A stretch of 60,895 nucleotides of DNA from an uncultured bacterium (GCA_902802945.1 CADCOC010000005.1:1-60895), one strand, 5' to 3'; positions 40,101-48,277 are shown, counted from the stretch's first letter. Made by a program: numbers and translations. The notes: a model not told the origin generated them from the sequence alone.

Positions 40101-42148
40101 CAAACCCGAAGGTAATGTGCTATGGCGACGAACCGCTGCCGCTTGACTACGGCTTCAGGTATGCCGGCCTGATGGAAGGCTGGGGATGGGAGAACAAGTA
40201 TGCGCTCGAAGGCGATATCGCCTGTGAGGTCACTTCCACGTCGCCTTCCGGCAACTATCCCATCACGCAGGGGACGCTTGTGCTCCCTAACGGCGGGCAG
40301 GAGCAGAAACACACCGACGACCAAGGCGTAGAGTGGAAGTACCAGTACAAACTGACCTACTCCGGCGCGACGTACACGATCACCAATGCCGTGTTTACGG
40401 CAACCATTGAGGATGTCGTCACCAACTACACGGGTGATGCGTTCGACGCGAGCGGGCTGGTGAAGACGATCTCCGGCATTCGCAACGAGCAGCCCGTCAC
40501 GTATCGCTATCGTGCGAACGGCGCGGGCGACTGGGGCGAAATGCCGGCGTTCACGAATGTGGGGAACCACCTCGTGCAGTTCGTGGCGTCGGCTCCGAAC
40601 CACGACGACGTGCACAGCTCGTTCAAGGTGACAGTGACGCCGGCGCCGCTGACGGCGATGATCGAGGGCGTGACGGTGAACTACACGGGATCGGCCATCA
40701 CGCCGGCCGTCGTCACCAACGTGACGGGGCTTGTGCGGGGCGACATCAACCCGCTCACGTGCGAGTTCCGCGACGAGGCGGGCGAGTGGCAGAGCGAGGT
40801 GCCGTCGTTCACCCTGCCTGGCACGTACAAGGTCTTCTTCCGCGCGTCCGCGCCAAATCACGCGACCAGCGTGACCAACTGCATCGTCGTGATCAACGGT
40901 TGGGACTTCAAGGTCAACATGGACGGCATGACCGGATATGGAACCCCGATCATCATGGGCAAGCCCGAATGGATCGTCAACAACAACCTTTCCGGCATGA
41001 CGGGAGTGGAGCTTTCGGACAACGACACCCGTTATGGCGCGCTCGATGCGATCTGCGCCAACGGGCTTCGCCTGTGGCAGAACTATGTCCTCGAGCGCGA
41101 GGACTTCTCCAAGAAGGTGGTCGCCACGATCATGCAGCAGGGAAGCGTGGTGAATCCGGACTCGTTCGTGGTCCACTTCCCCAACATCGAGCCGCTTATG
41201 GGCACCGGTCTTAAGGTGCGGTACCGCCTCGACAGGAAGCTCAGGCGCAATCATCCGACGAAGGACGAATTCGCCGCTGCGAGCTTCGAGATTGGCGAGC
41301 TGACCCCCAAGTACGAGACGAACGTACCGCTTGCGCCGGAAGATCCGACTGGACTTTACGTTTTCAATATCGTCTTCTCGCCGACGAACGAGACGCTCAC
41401 GGGCCAGTCGGTGATTGCCTCCTGCGCCACCATTGGCGTTCTGCGTGTTTCGAGCGCACTCACGAATACGGTGACGGTCGCGCCGTGGCTCTCGATGTCC
41501 GTTGACACCACAAACAAGATCGAAGTCGCCGTGACGGATGTGGTCAATCCGTTCTGCATCGGCGGCGGCGACGCCATCCACGCATACGAAACCGATCAGG
41601 GTAAGGGTACGTTCCGCGTGTGGGAACGTAAGGGCGACGGCAAATGGAACTCTCCTGCTACAGTCAATACGAGCGGAGTTTCCCAGTCCAAGGCCGAAGA
41701 GACGACCTTCGCACCCGGCAAGGCGTTCTGGTTCGTGCGTAACGCGCCGGGTGACTACATTTACCTCGTCGGACGCTACACGGGCGATGATTACGAATTC
41801 AACATCGAGGGTGGAAGCGCCGATGATCCCGGTCATACGCTTGTCGCGAATCCGACGTTCTTCGACGTCGCACTGAACGACCTCGCGTTCGTGGACGGCG
41901 AGGGCAATCCGGCGACGCCGGCTGACGGCGACCGCATCATCTTCCAGGACATCGCGGGAATCCAGACAATCTACTCCCCGCATGCGACAACGAAGAAGTG
42001 GGGACGCATCGTGCCGAAGAAGAAAGAAGATAGTCAGCGTATCCAGAACGTGTGGACAGAAGACGGCACCAATACGGTCGGCACCGGCTTCTGGTACTAC
42101 CGCACGGGGAGTGAAGCCCTTAAGATAAAGTTTGAAGCTTCGAAATGA
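34130..42148 (+). CDS. Giant secreted protein with DUF2341/LamG repeats and glycine-rich domain
   Basis: 2672 residues. GGGGAGG precedes ATG 34130. The N-terminus reads MKCISLISSCLSMLV, then a 36-codon palindromic-repeat insertion, then a hydrophobic KIAAALALVLAAFGANA and cleavage site. Two DUF2341 plus LamG modules occupy residues ~75-450 and ~800-1150 (VAGYTGTETLVNFPVLV and VTGYPGTETLTNFPVLV; YVGVWHLNE and YVGVWHMNE). Fibronectin-like repeats lie between. Residues ~1300-1590 are a GGGG-rich domain like ALK-type glycine-rich modules. MBG-like beta-grasp repeats (~2080-2260) and a C-terminal module (FWFVRNAPGDYIYLVGRY, then FWYYRTGSEALKIKF) complete it. It should be a cell-surface adhesin or binding protein. 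It overlaps the PEP-CTERM gene by ATGA. Confidence 0.8.
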   Translation: MKCISLISSCLSMLVGARVPRARGRAGRATLSVGTAPRAVRGGRGATALPKIAAALALVLAAFGANAADSLTMADFNHKIKLQVAGYTGTETLVNFPVLVRVSETRIPGFRFADMSAKNVNGKSMGYDLAFFAEDGARLEIDKDVWDIDKTVGNTGEQLVWVKLPQMKQGTKFFMCYNVDDGKYVTNDKPWGDYVGVWHLNETGGQNTVIADATTNGLNGVSVADNGEGVAAGKVGGARRIAKNNDHAHGIVVDVLSDPAKKAKAESLGTDFHASFWMMAGDNVNPTDYKNGGNLSYGNIIGRRKGDQGYSWGFQFSGDASGYTTFDYMRVHSDNNNSNNKVTSHNIGSWLKQPNGVWKKVDLVWKYATNGNTPVVNIYTNGVLDEVFTKNPPVRQEDANIGIGCSTQPNPANASGKKGRRFNGSMDEVRLRPGIVSDDWVKADFDTVDNESFVTIAPPDVLAVAWASASGMAGVTNVTLHAAVVGGIVSGFGSNTTACVIQGKFWKDGESEPSGWTVLKENLALYEEFEVSVPCEEGASYSYKLRAVDDDNGETEPVTGTFTVPTHISVTWAETFCVGVTNVFEHVAVIGGTLDDMGSSTSATVQGKFWHGETEPTEWTTVGEPLSQTGPFSVSISGLTVNMDYSFKLRVVGSSGATTDTISGTFTTRNELTVVWAAGAELPGIERISHGYVIAGGTVHDLGDSTSCRIVYKLWINGESEPTEWTTLSGNLAENDTCHERITVLDSSTYLYKFKAVGDSGGETAAVSGTFTTMDDVSGETYYYDDGTNAFWVVNEFERFLPFTVTGYPGTETLTNFPVLVEVRKKDTNGFSYDDFYHTGGKDIAFVDDKGHVIPHEIDTWNPNGQSLIWVRLPEMNNGTKFTMCYRSPLVNPPADPGNTFEKYVGVWHMNEKGDGIVQVHDSTVNNLTGETHANSLADGNGRIGYARRVAQHSGTSSTYGHILINDHDDILRTGVGNVFTYSCWSKLADSKPGWAYLVSRKREDADKGWGIQYTDGDVNSKLRAWSGSTEKGDYTHFNVSGYGHTSWAYWTFVYSNTVFRAYLNGVEQTGANGVELIGNSTKQLHQVANDETAYYDSLVIGGQQIGTGALNGWVDECRYSKGMRSADWIKAEYYSTMQATWWNDPSKRFVTKGTVCKGDETPVPVVVWETGEGMPATVIDVSYAYVQFAGTVTFCGAGADTCWIEYQLWANGEEPPDEDDWTHLLDDATPGTKFSIPVFGLKQDMPYNFRIRAVNEVAGERRQTLEHTGSFRTNGNVNESAADGELMRLDNKFVHMYRRGEYTFTTPDYVTNIEIIVVGGGGAGGYKIGGGGGGGGVFYSKSYGVTTNTTYFITVGGGGIAPSNTTTASSVGIGEYSTFSLDSDHEHPLIEVPGGGGGGSCSTTANVVTGGDGASGGGAGGRGDTSATGMSGGSALEVAGIVYGHNGGDGNHYQKGGSVGAYAAGGGGGGQRAGLTASSDTNFGGGAGGSGVACNMLGEELWFGAGGGGGYAYKDDGKGGYTKPGAGGSGIGGNAADVLNQTPATSGVPNTGAGGGGGSMTYGNNNNKTYWQGGNGGDGVVIISYEVHGRDPVAEEPRISMTRCNYVEEVNEEAGDNVAGIAKIDYRLYWAGMQNDLADIYVHYSTVSSNDLDSADGGEWVKVAESSVGIGSLVFVPPAVGYTYWVRLVARKGANSYAFSEEIASFTVPAISLTAAQWKEGDAPSNDYATVTYKLHDTNELMHVYCYWSENRAKLEGDEPPSGEGVFLLDLGANTGGTLSSKTTFNVPATEGLERNRTYYFRLASGDDQGIKLFPTDEIVELDTKETPSTVLNNASWDNSNVATVNFTAIVGKLDPEEVQLVALYSRVQGDVTGKDPETKESVTTVSLGFCADLGLDVSSPSATFPLWSDAATNYYVRIALATNVVEEVPYSVVTNVVEDPPGVFTTNIVETQAHVVTNLAIIAGSYSSVTKMIAVSAVEPLTLLYIVTANPKVMCYGDEPLPLDYGFRYAGLMEGWGWENKYALEGDIACEVTSTSPSGNYPITQGTLVLPNGGQEQKHTDDQGVEWKYQYKLTYSGATYTITNAVFTATIEDVVTNYTGDAFDASGLVKTISGIRNEQPVTYRYRANGAGDWGEMPAFTNVGNHLVQFVASAPNHDDVHSSFKVTVTPAPLTAMIEGVTVNYTGSAITPAVVTNVTGLVRGDINPLTCEFRDEAGEWQSEVPSFTLPGTYKVFFRASAPNHATSVTNCIVVINGWDFKVNMDGMTGYGTPIIMGKPEWIVNNNLSGMTGVELSDNDTRYGALDAICANGLRLWQNYVLEREDFSKKVVATIMQQGSVVNPDSFVVHFPNIEPLMGTGLKVRYRLDRKLRRNHPTKDEFAAASFEIGELTPKYETNVPLAPEDPTGLYVFNIVFSPTNETLTGQSVIASCATIGVLRVSSALTNTVTVAPWLSMSVDTTNKIEVAVTDVVNPFCIGGGDAIHAYETDQGKGTFRVWERKGDGKWNSPATVNTSGVSQSKAEETTFAPGKAFWFVRNAPGDYIYLVGRYTGDDYEFNIEGGSADDPGHTLVANPTFFDVALNDLAFVDGEGNPATPADGDRIIFQDIAGIQTIYSPHATTKKWGRIVPKKKEDSQRIQNVWTEDGTNTVGTGFWYYRTGSEALKIKFEASK
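34171..34278 (+). repeat. Four palindromic repeat units in the signal-peptide region
   Basis: Four hairpin units in a row: GGTAGGGGCACGCG/CGCGTGCCC, GCGGTCGCGCG/CGCGCGACC, GGTAGGGACGGCAC/GTGCCGTCC and GGCGGTCGC/GCGACCGCCCTACC. Total 108 bases, exactly 36 codons. They separate MKCISLISSCLSMLV from the hydrophobic core of the export signal. Confidence 0.85.
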
Positions 42149-42798
42149 GAGTTGGTATATTGATGAGAGTGGGTATATTAAGGATAGCCGCGTGTGTGGC
42201 AGTGGCATTGACGGCGGGCGTCGCGTCCGCCGATGAGGATATTCTGTACTGGATGGTCGGTAGCGATGCGACTGTTGAGAAGGACGGCGTGACCACGTCT
42301 GTCTCCTCGTTCTTCGAAAACTACGGTGCGCCAGAGGGATCGGCGTTTGCCGCGCGCGTGCGCGTGACGGGGGGCGACATTCAGGACGGGCAAGACGTGT
42401 TTCTCGACCTCTACATCCCCGGCTATGGCCGCGACGAGGGCGGCGGCGCGTATGGCGTTGAATTCTCCGATGCCGGCGGTTACTGGGGTGCGGGCGTACC
42501 GACGGGTAATCAGTCGCCGTCGGGCGACTACTCCGCCGGAACGCCGGAGTACTGCTTCACCGTGGAGCTTGGCAACATCGACTCCAGCGACAACTGGACG
42601 ACAGTGGCGACGAGCGCGTCGGCGACGTATTCGTCGCTGGGCAACTATATCCACCAGACGTTCGACATCAACCCAGGCCAGCTTGCGGTTTGGGCGCCGA
42701 CGGCGTTTTCCGTTCCCGTTCCCGAGCCTTCGAGCGGCTTGCTGACGTTGATCGGTTTTGCGTTCCTTGCGCTGCGTCGCAAGAGAAAAGAGGCATGA
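42145..42798 (+). CDS. PEP-CTERM-anchored secreted protein
   Basis: 217 residues. The N-terminal signal contains a duplicated MRVGIL encoded by an 18-bp tandem repeat (42145-42162 and 42163-42180, two mismatches). Either ATG could start it. The mature part is strand-rich with PGYGRDEGGGAYGVEFSDAGG. The C-terminus VPEPSSGLLTLIGFAFLALRRKRKEA is here seen as a PEP motif, one transmembrane helix and a basic tail, the PEP-CTERM sorting signal processed by exosortase. No exosortase gene lies in this window. It overlaps the giant gene's stop (ATGA), and the membrane TPR gene follows within a few bases. The three may form a surface-assembly operon. Confidence 0.85.
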   Translation: MRVGILMRVGILRIAACVAVALTAGVASADEDILYWMVGSDATVEKDGVTTSVSSFFENYGAPEGSAFAARVRVTGGDIQDGQDVFLDLYIPGYGRDEGGGAYGVEFSDAGGYWGAGVPTGNQSPSGDYSAGTPEYCFTVELGNIDSSDNWTTVATSASATYSSLGNYIHQTFDINPGQLAVWAPTAFSVPVPEPSSGLLTLIGFAFLALRRKRKEA

Positions 42799-42802
42799 CG
42801 GC

Positions 42803-45154
42803 GTGGTGGGCGGTCGGCAGGCTTTCTTGAACCGTCTCTACGTGCTGCTGTTCGGCGCGGCGGTGGCCGCGCTTGCATGGGTGTGGCAGTTCGATACTGT
42901 ACCGCCCGACTTGATGGAACACCTTTCCATCGCGGCGGGGCTGCGTCCGCCGAAAGACACGACCGCGCTGTTGTGGCAGTACATCGCCGCACCTCTTTGC
43001 CGGAATCTCGGGTTACAGACGGCGGAGACCGTCCTCTGCGTGGCGGGGCATGTGTCGCTTGGCGTCCTTGCCGTCCTGACCGTGATGCTTTTTGAAATGA
43101 TCGTGCCTGCCTCGCTTCGGCGCGGCGAGCATGTTGTGTGGTGGTGGCGCGCGTGGGTGCGCATCGTGTTGTTTCAGGGTGCGGCCATTTTCTGCTGTTC
43201 CGACCCTGTTTGGAGAACGTTTGGCTGGTTCTCGCCATCCGCGCTTCAGGCGTTGCTTGTGGTTTTTACCACAATCTGCGTGGTCGTGTATTTCAAGAGC
43301 GGACGGCGTCCCATGCTTTTTTCGGCGTTCGCGATCATCGGACTTCTTGCCGCCGACACGCCGGTTGGTGCGGTGATCCTTTTCGGATTGATTGCCCTGC
43401 TCTACATCCGCTGGCGGCTGTATGGAGTTGAAAACTCGGTAGTGTTGGAGAATCCGCTTGCCAACGCGCTTCTGCCGTGGCGTCTCACTCTGTCGTTCTT
43501 GGGTGGCGTGATCGTGGGTACGGCGCTTGAAGTGTACGCATTTGGATACCTTGACGGACTTGCGGCGTTCGGCTGGAAAGAGTGGAGCGACTATGCGCTC
43601 GCGGTACCCATTCGTTATTTGAGGGCGCTCTTGAACGCCTGCTCTCCGGCCGGCATGTTCATCTTCTTCGTGGTGGCGGTGTGTCCTGTGCTGGTCGAGC
43701 TTGGGTTCATAAAGCGGGCGACGGACGACGAGAAGCACCTTGAGTACTTTGACGGCTTGATGTTCCTCGTCTGCTGTCTGATTGCATTCTCGCAGCTGAC
43801 GGGCGCGAACCAGCTCTGGTTCTGGACGTGGGCGGGCGAACATGGTTGTGTGCGCGATGACGTGCTGAAGTGCGTAGCGGCTTTTCTCTGTTCGTTGGCG
43901 GTGCTGTGGGCGCTTTCAGTGTTCACCATCGAGCTGTACCTGCGCAACTTCCGCCGCATCACGACGCTCCGCTTCCAGGACGCGGCGGAATCGGCTGGGG
44001 CGGCGGAGGCGTTTGCCTCCCTCAACCGCGTCCAGCGGGTTGTCCGCACCGTGTTCCTTTTCTTGCCCGTCTTGATTCTTGGATGCGTGATTCCGTTTCG
44101 CGCGCAGCGTCTGGAGCGTGCGATGCTCGGCGTGGTGTCGGACGCCGCGCGCGAAACCGCCGAAGAGTGTCGCGACGTAAAATACCTTTTCACCGACGGC
44201 GGACTGGACGCCGCCGTTGAGTTGGCGGCGGCGGAGAAGGGCGGCCATCTGACTGCGCTTTCTATGATGGGAGGGAGCGAAGATTCGCGTGAAATCTACC
44301 TGCGCACGCGGGGCGTCACCAACGCGGAGGACAAGGTGCTGCTCAAAAGCGGTGCGCCGGACGTGCTGAGGACGTGGGTGCGGACGCGTCCCGACAAGGC
44401 GAAGGACTACGCCGTGCAGATTGGATTCGAGCTGTGGCAGCGTCATGGACGCCCGATGCCGGCGTGTTCGGGTCTGGTGGCGCGTCCCGAAGGGCTTTCC
44501 CCCGAAGAGGCGAAGCGCGGCGCGGAGGCGGCACGCGCCCTTGCGCGGCGCGTTCTCGCAATCTACGAATGGGGCAACCCCGATGGGACCGTGGACCGGT
44601 CGCTGCGAAATGCGTTCCTGTTCGCCCAGTGGCGTCTGGCGATTCTCGCGCGCCACCGCGCAAACGCCTACGACGAGGCGGGCGAGCGCGAGCTTGCGAT
44701 GGAGGATACGCAACTTGCTGACGAGCTTGACAGGAAGAACGCCGCGCTCGACAACATTCGCGCCACGATGGCGTGGGCGAGCAAGCGGAAGCTTGAGCGG
44801 ATGACGGCGCGTGAGGGGTTAAGGCGCGGGCTCAGCCGAGCGGACTTCGCCCTTGCCCGTCCTTTCGCGTTGAGCATCCTTGATGTTTCGCCGGACGATC
44901 CGTCCGCAAACTTCGCAATCGGCATGGACTTCTTCGTGCAGGGACAGTACGTGCGCGCGCAGACGTATCTGGAGCGTTGCCTTAAGAGCCGTCCCAACGA
45001 TCCTGCCGTTCTCAACAACCTTGCGCAGTGCCATCTGCGGCGGGGGGACCCGAAGGGGGCGCTACCCTACGCTGAGCGTGCGTTGGAGATATTGCCGAAC
45101 GCACCCGAGGTAAGGCGCACGGTCGAACGCATCAAGAAACAATTAAGCAAGTAA
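42803..45154 (+). CDS. Polytopic membrane protein with C-terminal TPR repeats
   Basis: About 783 residues. The start is uncertain: GTG 42803 follows AAAGAGG by 9 bases, while a TTG at 42758 would overlap the PEP-CTERM gene. About nine hydrophobic segments span residues ~10-440 (for example FLNRLYVLLFGAAVAALAW, LGVLAVLTVMLFEMIV, LFSAFAIIGLLAADTP). After a last helix (VRTVFLFLPVLILGCVI) comes a soluble helical part. Tetratricopeptide motifs lie near the end (AIGMDFFVQGQYVRAQTYLERCL, then LNNLAQCHLRRGDPKGALPYAERAL as the second repeat). No enzyme motif is seen. Such proteins often scaffold envelope or secretion complexes. Its place after PEP-CTERM hints at a surface-assembly role, which is inference. 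Confidence 0.7.
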   Translation: MVGGRQAFLNRLYVLLFGAAVAALAWVWQFDTVPPDLMEHLSIAAGLRPPKDTTALLWQYIAAPLCRNLGLQTAETVLCVAGHVSLGVLAVLTVMLFEMIVPASLRRGEHVVWWWRAWVRIVLFQGAAIFCCSDPVWRTFGWFSPSALQALLVVFTTICVVVYFKSGRRPMLFSAFAIIGLLAADTPVGAVILFGLIALLYIRWRLYGVENSVVLENPLANALLPWRLTLSFLGGVIVGTALEVYAFGYLDGLAAFGWKEWSDYALAVPIRYLRALLNACSPAGMFIFFVVAVCPVLVELGFIKRATDDEKHLEYFDGLMFLVCCLIAFSQLTGANQLWFWTWAGEHGCVRDDVLKCVAAFLCSLAVLWALSVFTIELYLRNFRRITTLRFQDAAESAGAAEAFASLNRVQRVVRTVFLFLPVLILGCVIPFRAQRLERAMLGVVSDAARETAEECRDVKYLFTDGGLDAAVELAAAEKGGHLTALSMMGGSEDSREIYLRTRGVTNAEDKVLLKSGAPDVLRTWVRTRPDKAKDYAVQIGFELWQRHGRPMPACSGLVARPEGLSPEEAKRGAEAARALARRVLAIYEWGNPDGTVDRSLRNAFLFAQWRLAILARHRANAYDEAGERELAMEDTQLADELDRKNAALDNIRATMAWASKRKLERMTAREGLRRGLSRADFALARPFALSILDVSPDDPSANFAIGMDFFVQGQYVRAQTYLERCLKSRPNDPAVLNNLAQCHLRRGDPKGALPYAERALEILPNAPEVRRTVERIKKQLSK

Positions 45155-45172
45155 TATCGCGCTACAGTAGTT

Positions 45173-45347
45173 TCTCACGCAGAGGCGCAGAGAGGCAGAG
45201 AGCGCAGAGAAAGTTCAGAAATCCGACGGAAAAGAAAAACATGACAAGAAGAATCTCGGAAATTTCACCCAATTGGTGAAAACAAATACATGCTCAAGCA
45301 ATGAGATAACCTCTGCGAACTCTGCCTCTCCGCGCCTCTGCGTGAGA
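45173..45347. repeat. 175-bp palindromic element with CACGCAGAGGCGCAGAG ends
   Basis: Left end TCTCACGCAGAGGCGCAGAG with a GGCAGAGAG extension; the right end is its inverted copy (CTCTGCCTCTCCGCGCCTCTGCGTGAGA in part). An inner TTTCACC-AATT-GGTGAAA hairpin lies between. The same ends bound 48341-48527. No transposase is encoded, so it would have to be moved by another enzyme. Confidence 0.8.
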
Positions 45348-45385
45348 TATAACATGGAGTGGTAAATCGAAATGAGGAATTTAGG

Positions 45386-45452
45386 TTGATATTTTTGATT
45401 TGTGAACAATGTTGGCAATGAATATTTGTGAACAATATTCGATAGGGGGTTC
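45386..45452 (+). repeat. Dispersed ~65-bp repeat, copy 2
   Basis: Matches 25288-25352 with two TTTGTGAACAAT boxes and CGATAG. It ends about 23 bases before the stop of the RluA-type gene, again between convergent genes. Confidence 0.75.
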
Positions 45453-45474
45453 ACTTTATTTGTTGAATGATGAC

Positions 45475-46398
45475 TTAGCGTTTGCCCATGCCGAAGAGCT
45501 TTAGCGTGGAGCGGAAGTCGGCGGGGAGCGGCGAGTGCGCCTTGATTTCCGCGCCTTTTACCATCGGATCTGGCAAGGTGAGCGAGGCGGCGTGCAGCAT
45601 CTGGCGCGGCACAGCCATTAGACGTGGATCGCGTGCGCTCTTGAGACCAAACGTGCGGTCGCCCAGTACGGGATAACGGATACTTGAAAGGTGGCGACGA
45701 ATCTGATTCGTGCGGCCCGTCTCGATGCGGACGCGCAGGAAGGATGCGTCGGGCCCCGCCGCCTCGCGCGAGACGTGCGAGAGCGCACGTTCGCCGTCGA
45801 GCGGCGCGTCGACCGTGAAGTGCGCGTGCTCGAAGCGTCCCGCGACGATGGCGAAGTAGGTCTTCGCCACGCGGTGCGTCTTGAACACCTCCACGGCGGC
45901 GAGGTACGCCTGGTAGTTCTTCGCAAAGAGAAGGCAGCCGGTCGTATCGCGGTCAAGACGATGGACCGCCTGGAGCGTTGGCTCGTGCAGTTGGGTGCGG
46001 AGGATGGTCTCCACGCTGTTCGGGTCGCTGCACGAGACGATGCCGGCGGGCTTGTCCGCCACCACGTAGAACTCCGTATCTACGAGAACGCGCACGTGTC
46101 GACGTTCGGGCGAGGCTTCGGCGGGGAGCTTCTGCGCCACGTTCGAGCCCTTTTGGCGCTTCGCGGCGGAGATGACGGCGCGGGGAATCTCCACCGAATC
46201 CCCAATCTTGAGAGCGTGGTGCGCAATCCACACGCAGCGGCGGTTCACCCACACGCTGCGTCCGTCGATGATCGCCTTCGCGGCGCGGCGCGAGAGGCCG
46301 AGACGCGTGGCAAGGAAGTCCTGGAGCGGCTTCGCGGCGTCCGCCTTGTTGACGAGGAGGACTTCGACGTTCGATGCGTAGCGTGGGGCCTGTCGCAT
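45475..46398 (-). CDS. RluA-family 23S/tRNA pseudouridine synthase
   Basis: 307 residues. Residues ~25-75 are an S4 RNA-binding domain (LQDFLATRLGLSRRAAKAIIDG). The catalytic motif HRLDRDTTGCLLFAK carries the nucleophilic Asp, and RVRIETGRTNQIRRHLSSI completes the active site. It isomerises specific uridines in rRNA or tRNA; which RluA-type site is used cannot be told. It starts 3 bases after the PAS gene stop and is the last gene of the ychF-PAS-rluA minus-strand unit. Length is normal. Confidence 0.88.
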   Translation of the reverse strand: MRQAPRYASNVEVLLVNKADAAKPLQDFLATRLGLSRRAAKAIIDGRSVWVNRRCVWIAHHALKIGDSVEIPRAVISAAKRQKGSNVAQKLPAEASPERRHVRVLVDTEFYVVADKPAGIVSCSDPNSVETILRTQLHEPTLQAVHRLDRDTTGCLLFAKNYQAYLAAVEVFKTHRVAKTYFAIVAGRFEHAHFTVDAPLDGERALSHVSREAAGPDASFLRVRIETGRTNQIRRHLSSIRYPVLGDRTFGLKSARDPRLMAVPRQMLHAASLTLPDPMVKGAEIKAHSPLPADFRSTLKLFGMGKR

Positions 46399-46400
46399 GG

Positions 46401-47114
46401 CTACACCCGTATCACAGAACCGACGACGCCGAATATCTTCTTGCCGTGGACGTCGGGCGCGAGGCGCACCTCCACGTCTTCGGACCCGTCGTCGCCCTCG
46501 GCGTGCAGACAGAGCGCTCCGGGTTCGCCGGCGTATGCCTGCGCGAAGAGCGGCTGGAGCGGATCGTCCGCGAGGATATCCGCGAAGGAGAGCTTCGTGA
46601 CCTCGGACTCCTCAGTGTAGCCGAACGTATCGAGGAAAGACTGGTTCACCCAGCGGAAGCGTCCGTCGGGCAGGCAGGCGAAGAGTGCGGCCTGCGAGAC
46701 GTCGGCGGCGTTCTCCTTCGTGCGGAAGAGGTCGAGCTGGCGGCGGCGGCGCTCGGTGTTGCGGATCGTGAACACGAGGTCGCCGGGGTCCAGGAGGTCG
46801 ATCACCGACACCGTCACCTCGGCCGAGAACGCGGTCTGGTCCTTGCGCAGGCAGTTCGCGTCGAGCATCATGTGGCGGGCCTGGTCGAGTCCCGCGCGGA
46901 TGCGCTGCACGATCGCAGGCGTCACGCCCGGGATGAACAGGCTGACGGGACGGTCGATCACCTCGTCCGTCTCGTACTGGAAGAACTCCTTCGCGCGAGG
47001 GTTGATCTCCAGCAGGTGTCCGTTGGGATCGGTGATCAGCACCGCGTCGTACATGCCCGTCAGTAGCTGACGGAACAGCGAGCGGTGGTCTTTCATTGTA
47101 TTGACGCCTGACAT
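46401..47114 (-). CDS. Two-PAS-domain sensory protein
   Basis: 237 residues, cytoplasmic. The first PAS domain spans ~10-120 (MYDAVLITDPNGHLLEINPR, with FFQYETDEVIDRPVSLFIPG) and the second ~125-235 (ALFACLPDGRFRWVNQSFLDTFGY). No kinase, GGDEF, EAL or HTH output domain follows, so it is either an orphan sensor or works through a partner. A QLDLFRTKEN linker joins the two domains. It begins 13 bases after the ychF stop codon. An alternative start at MKDHRS (47096) is possible. Ligand unknown. Confidence 0.8.
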   Translation of the reverse strand: MSGVNTMKDHRSLFRQLLTGMYDAVLITDPNGHLLEINPRAKEFFQYETDEVIDRPVSLFIPGVTPAIVQRIRAGLDQARHMMLDANCLRKDQTAFSAEVTVSVIDLLDPGDLVFTIRNTERRRRQLDLFRTKENAADVSQAALFACLPDGRFRWVNQSFLDTFGYTEESEVTKLSFADILADDPLQPLFAQAYAGEPGALCLHAEGDDGSEDVEVRLAPDVHGKKIFGVVGSVIRV

Positions 47115-47126
47115 GGCAATGACTCC

Positions 47127-48251
47127 CTATTTGTTGAACATGAACTCGACGACGTCGCCGTCCTGCATCTCGTATTCCTTGCCTTCGGGACGCAGCGCGC
47201 CGGCGGCGCGCGCGCCCGCTTCGCCGTTGTGCTTCACATAGTCGTCGAACGCGATCACCTGGGCACGGATGAAGCCCTTCTCGAAGTCCGTGTGGATCAC
47301 GCCCGCGCACTGCGGCGCCTTCCAGCCGCGGCGGAACGTCCAGGCGCGCACCTCCTTCGGACCCGCCGTGAGGAAACTCGCGAGGCCGAGCGTGTGGTAG
47401 GCGAGCTTGATTGTGCGGTCGAGCGAGCTTTCCGTGAGACCGTAGCTGGAGAGGAACTCCTTCGCCTCGGCGTCGGAGAGCCCAGCGAGGTCCGCCTCCA
47501 TCTGCGCGCAGATCGTGACCATCTCGCAGCCCTGCGCGTCCGCATACGCCTTGAGCGCGGCGACGTGCGGGTTGGCGGACGGGTCGGCGAGGTCGTCCTC
47601 GGCCACATTCGCGCAGTAGATCGTCTTCTTGTCCGTGAGGAAGTGGAGGTCACGCAGGACGGGCAGGATGGGGTCGCCCTCGGCGCGCGGGAACGTGCGC
47701 ACCGGCTTGCCGTCCGCAAGGTGGGCGAGAAGCGCCGTCATCGCGTCGAATTCGGGACGCTTCTTCGGGTCGCTCTTCGCCTCGTTGCGCGTCTTGTCAC
47801 ACCGCTTCTGGAGCTGTTCCATGTCGGCGAGGATGAGCTCCGTCTCGATCACCTCCGCGTCGCCTGCGGGATCGATTGGGGCGGATTTGTTGCCGCCTTC
47901 TTGTACGTGGATGATGTCGTCGTTCTCGAAGCAGCGCACAACGTGGAGGATCGCGTCGCACTCACGGATGTTCGCGAGGAACTTGTTGCCGAGTCCCTCG
48001 CCCTTCGATGCGCCTTTCACGAGACCAGCGATGTCGGTGAACTCCACTGTGGCGCGGATGATCTGCTGTGGGTGCGCGATCGCCGCCAACGCCTCAAGGC
48101 GCGGATCCTGCACCTCCACGATGGCCGAGTTCGGCTCGATCGTGCAGAACGGGTAGTTCTCCGCCGCGGCCTGCTGACGCTTCGTGAGCGCGTTGAACAA
48201 AGTGGACTTGCCGACATTGGGCAATCCGACGATTCCGACTGAAAGACTCAT
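47127..48251 (-). CDS. ychF: Redox-regulated ribosome-binding ATPase YchF
   Basis: 374 residues. MSLSVGIVGLPNVGKSTLFNALT contains the P-loop. TDIAGLVKGASKGEGLGNKFL is the G3 region, here with D-x-A-G, and a central coiled-coil plus a C-terminal TGS domain (DFEKGFIRAQVI... GALRPEGKEY) follow. YchF/OLA1 proteins hydrolyse ATP and bind ribosomes. A GGAGTG lies 8 bases before ATG 48251. The extended -10 at 48278-48283 would give a leader of about 25 bases. Slightly longer than E. coli YchF. First gene of the unit with the PAS and RluA genes. Confidence 0.92.
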   Translation of the reverse strand: MSLSVGIVGLPNVGKSTLFNALTKRQQAAAENYPFCTIEPNSAIVEVQDPRLEALAAIAHPQQIIRATVEFTDIAGLVKGASKGEGLGNKFLANIRECDAILHVVRCFENDDIIHVQEGGNKSAPIDPAGDAEVIETELILADMEQLQKRCDKTRNEAKSDPKKRPEFDAMTALLAHLADGKPVRTFPRAEGDPILPVLRDLHFLTDKKTIYCANVAEDDLADPSANPHVAALKAYADAQGCEMVTICAQMEADLAGLSDAEAKEFLSSYGLTESSLDRTIKLAYHTLGLASFLTAGPKEVRAWTFRRGWKAPQCAGVIHTDFEKGFIRAQVIAFDDYVKHNGEAGARAAGALRPEGKEYEMQDGDVVEFMFNK

Positions 48252-48277
48252 TTCACTCCTTCTTCCTGACGGCGATA

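Noticed and set aside
37568..42208. 1546-codon minus-strand open frame opposite the giant protein gene
   Set aside because: Its product has no recognisable fold and the plus strand encodes clear DUF2341, LamG and MBG-like modules. It is a codon-bias shadow.
45215..45454. Small minus-strand frame through the palindromic element
   Set aside because: It consists of repeat DNA only and has no ribosome site.
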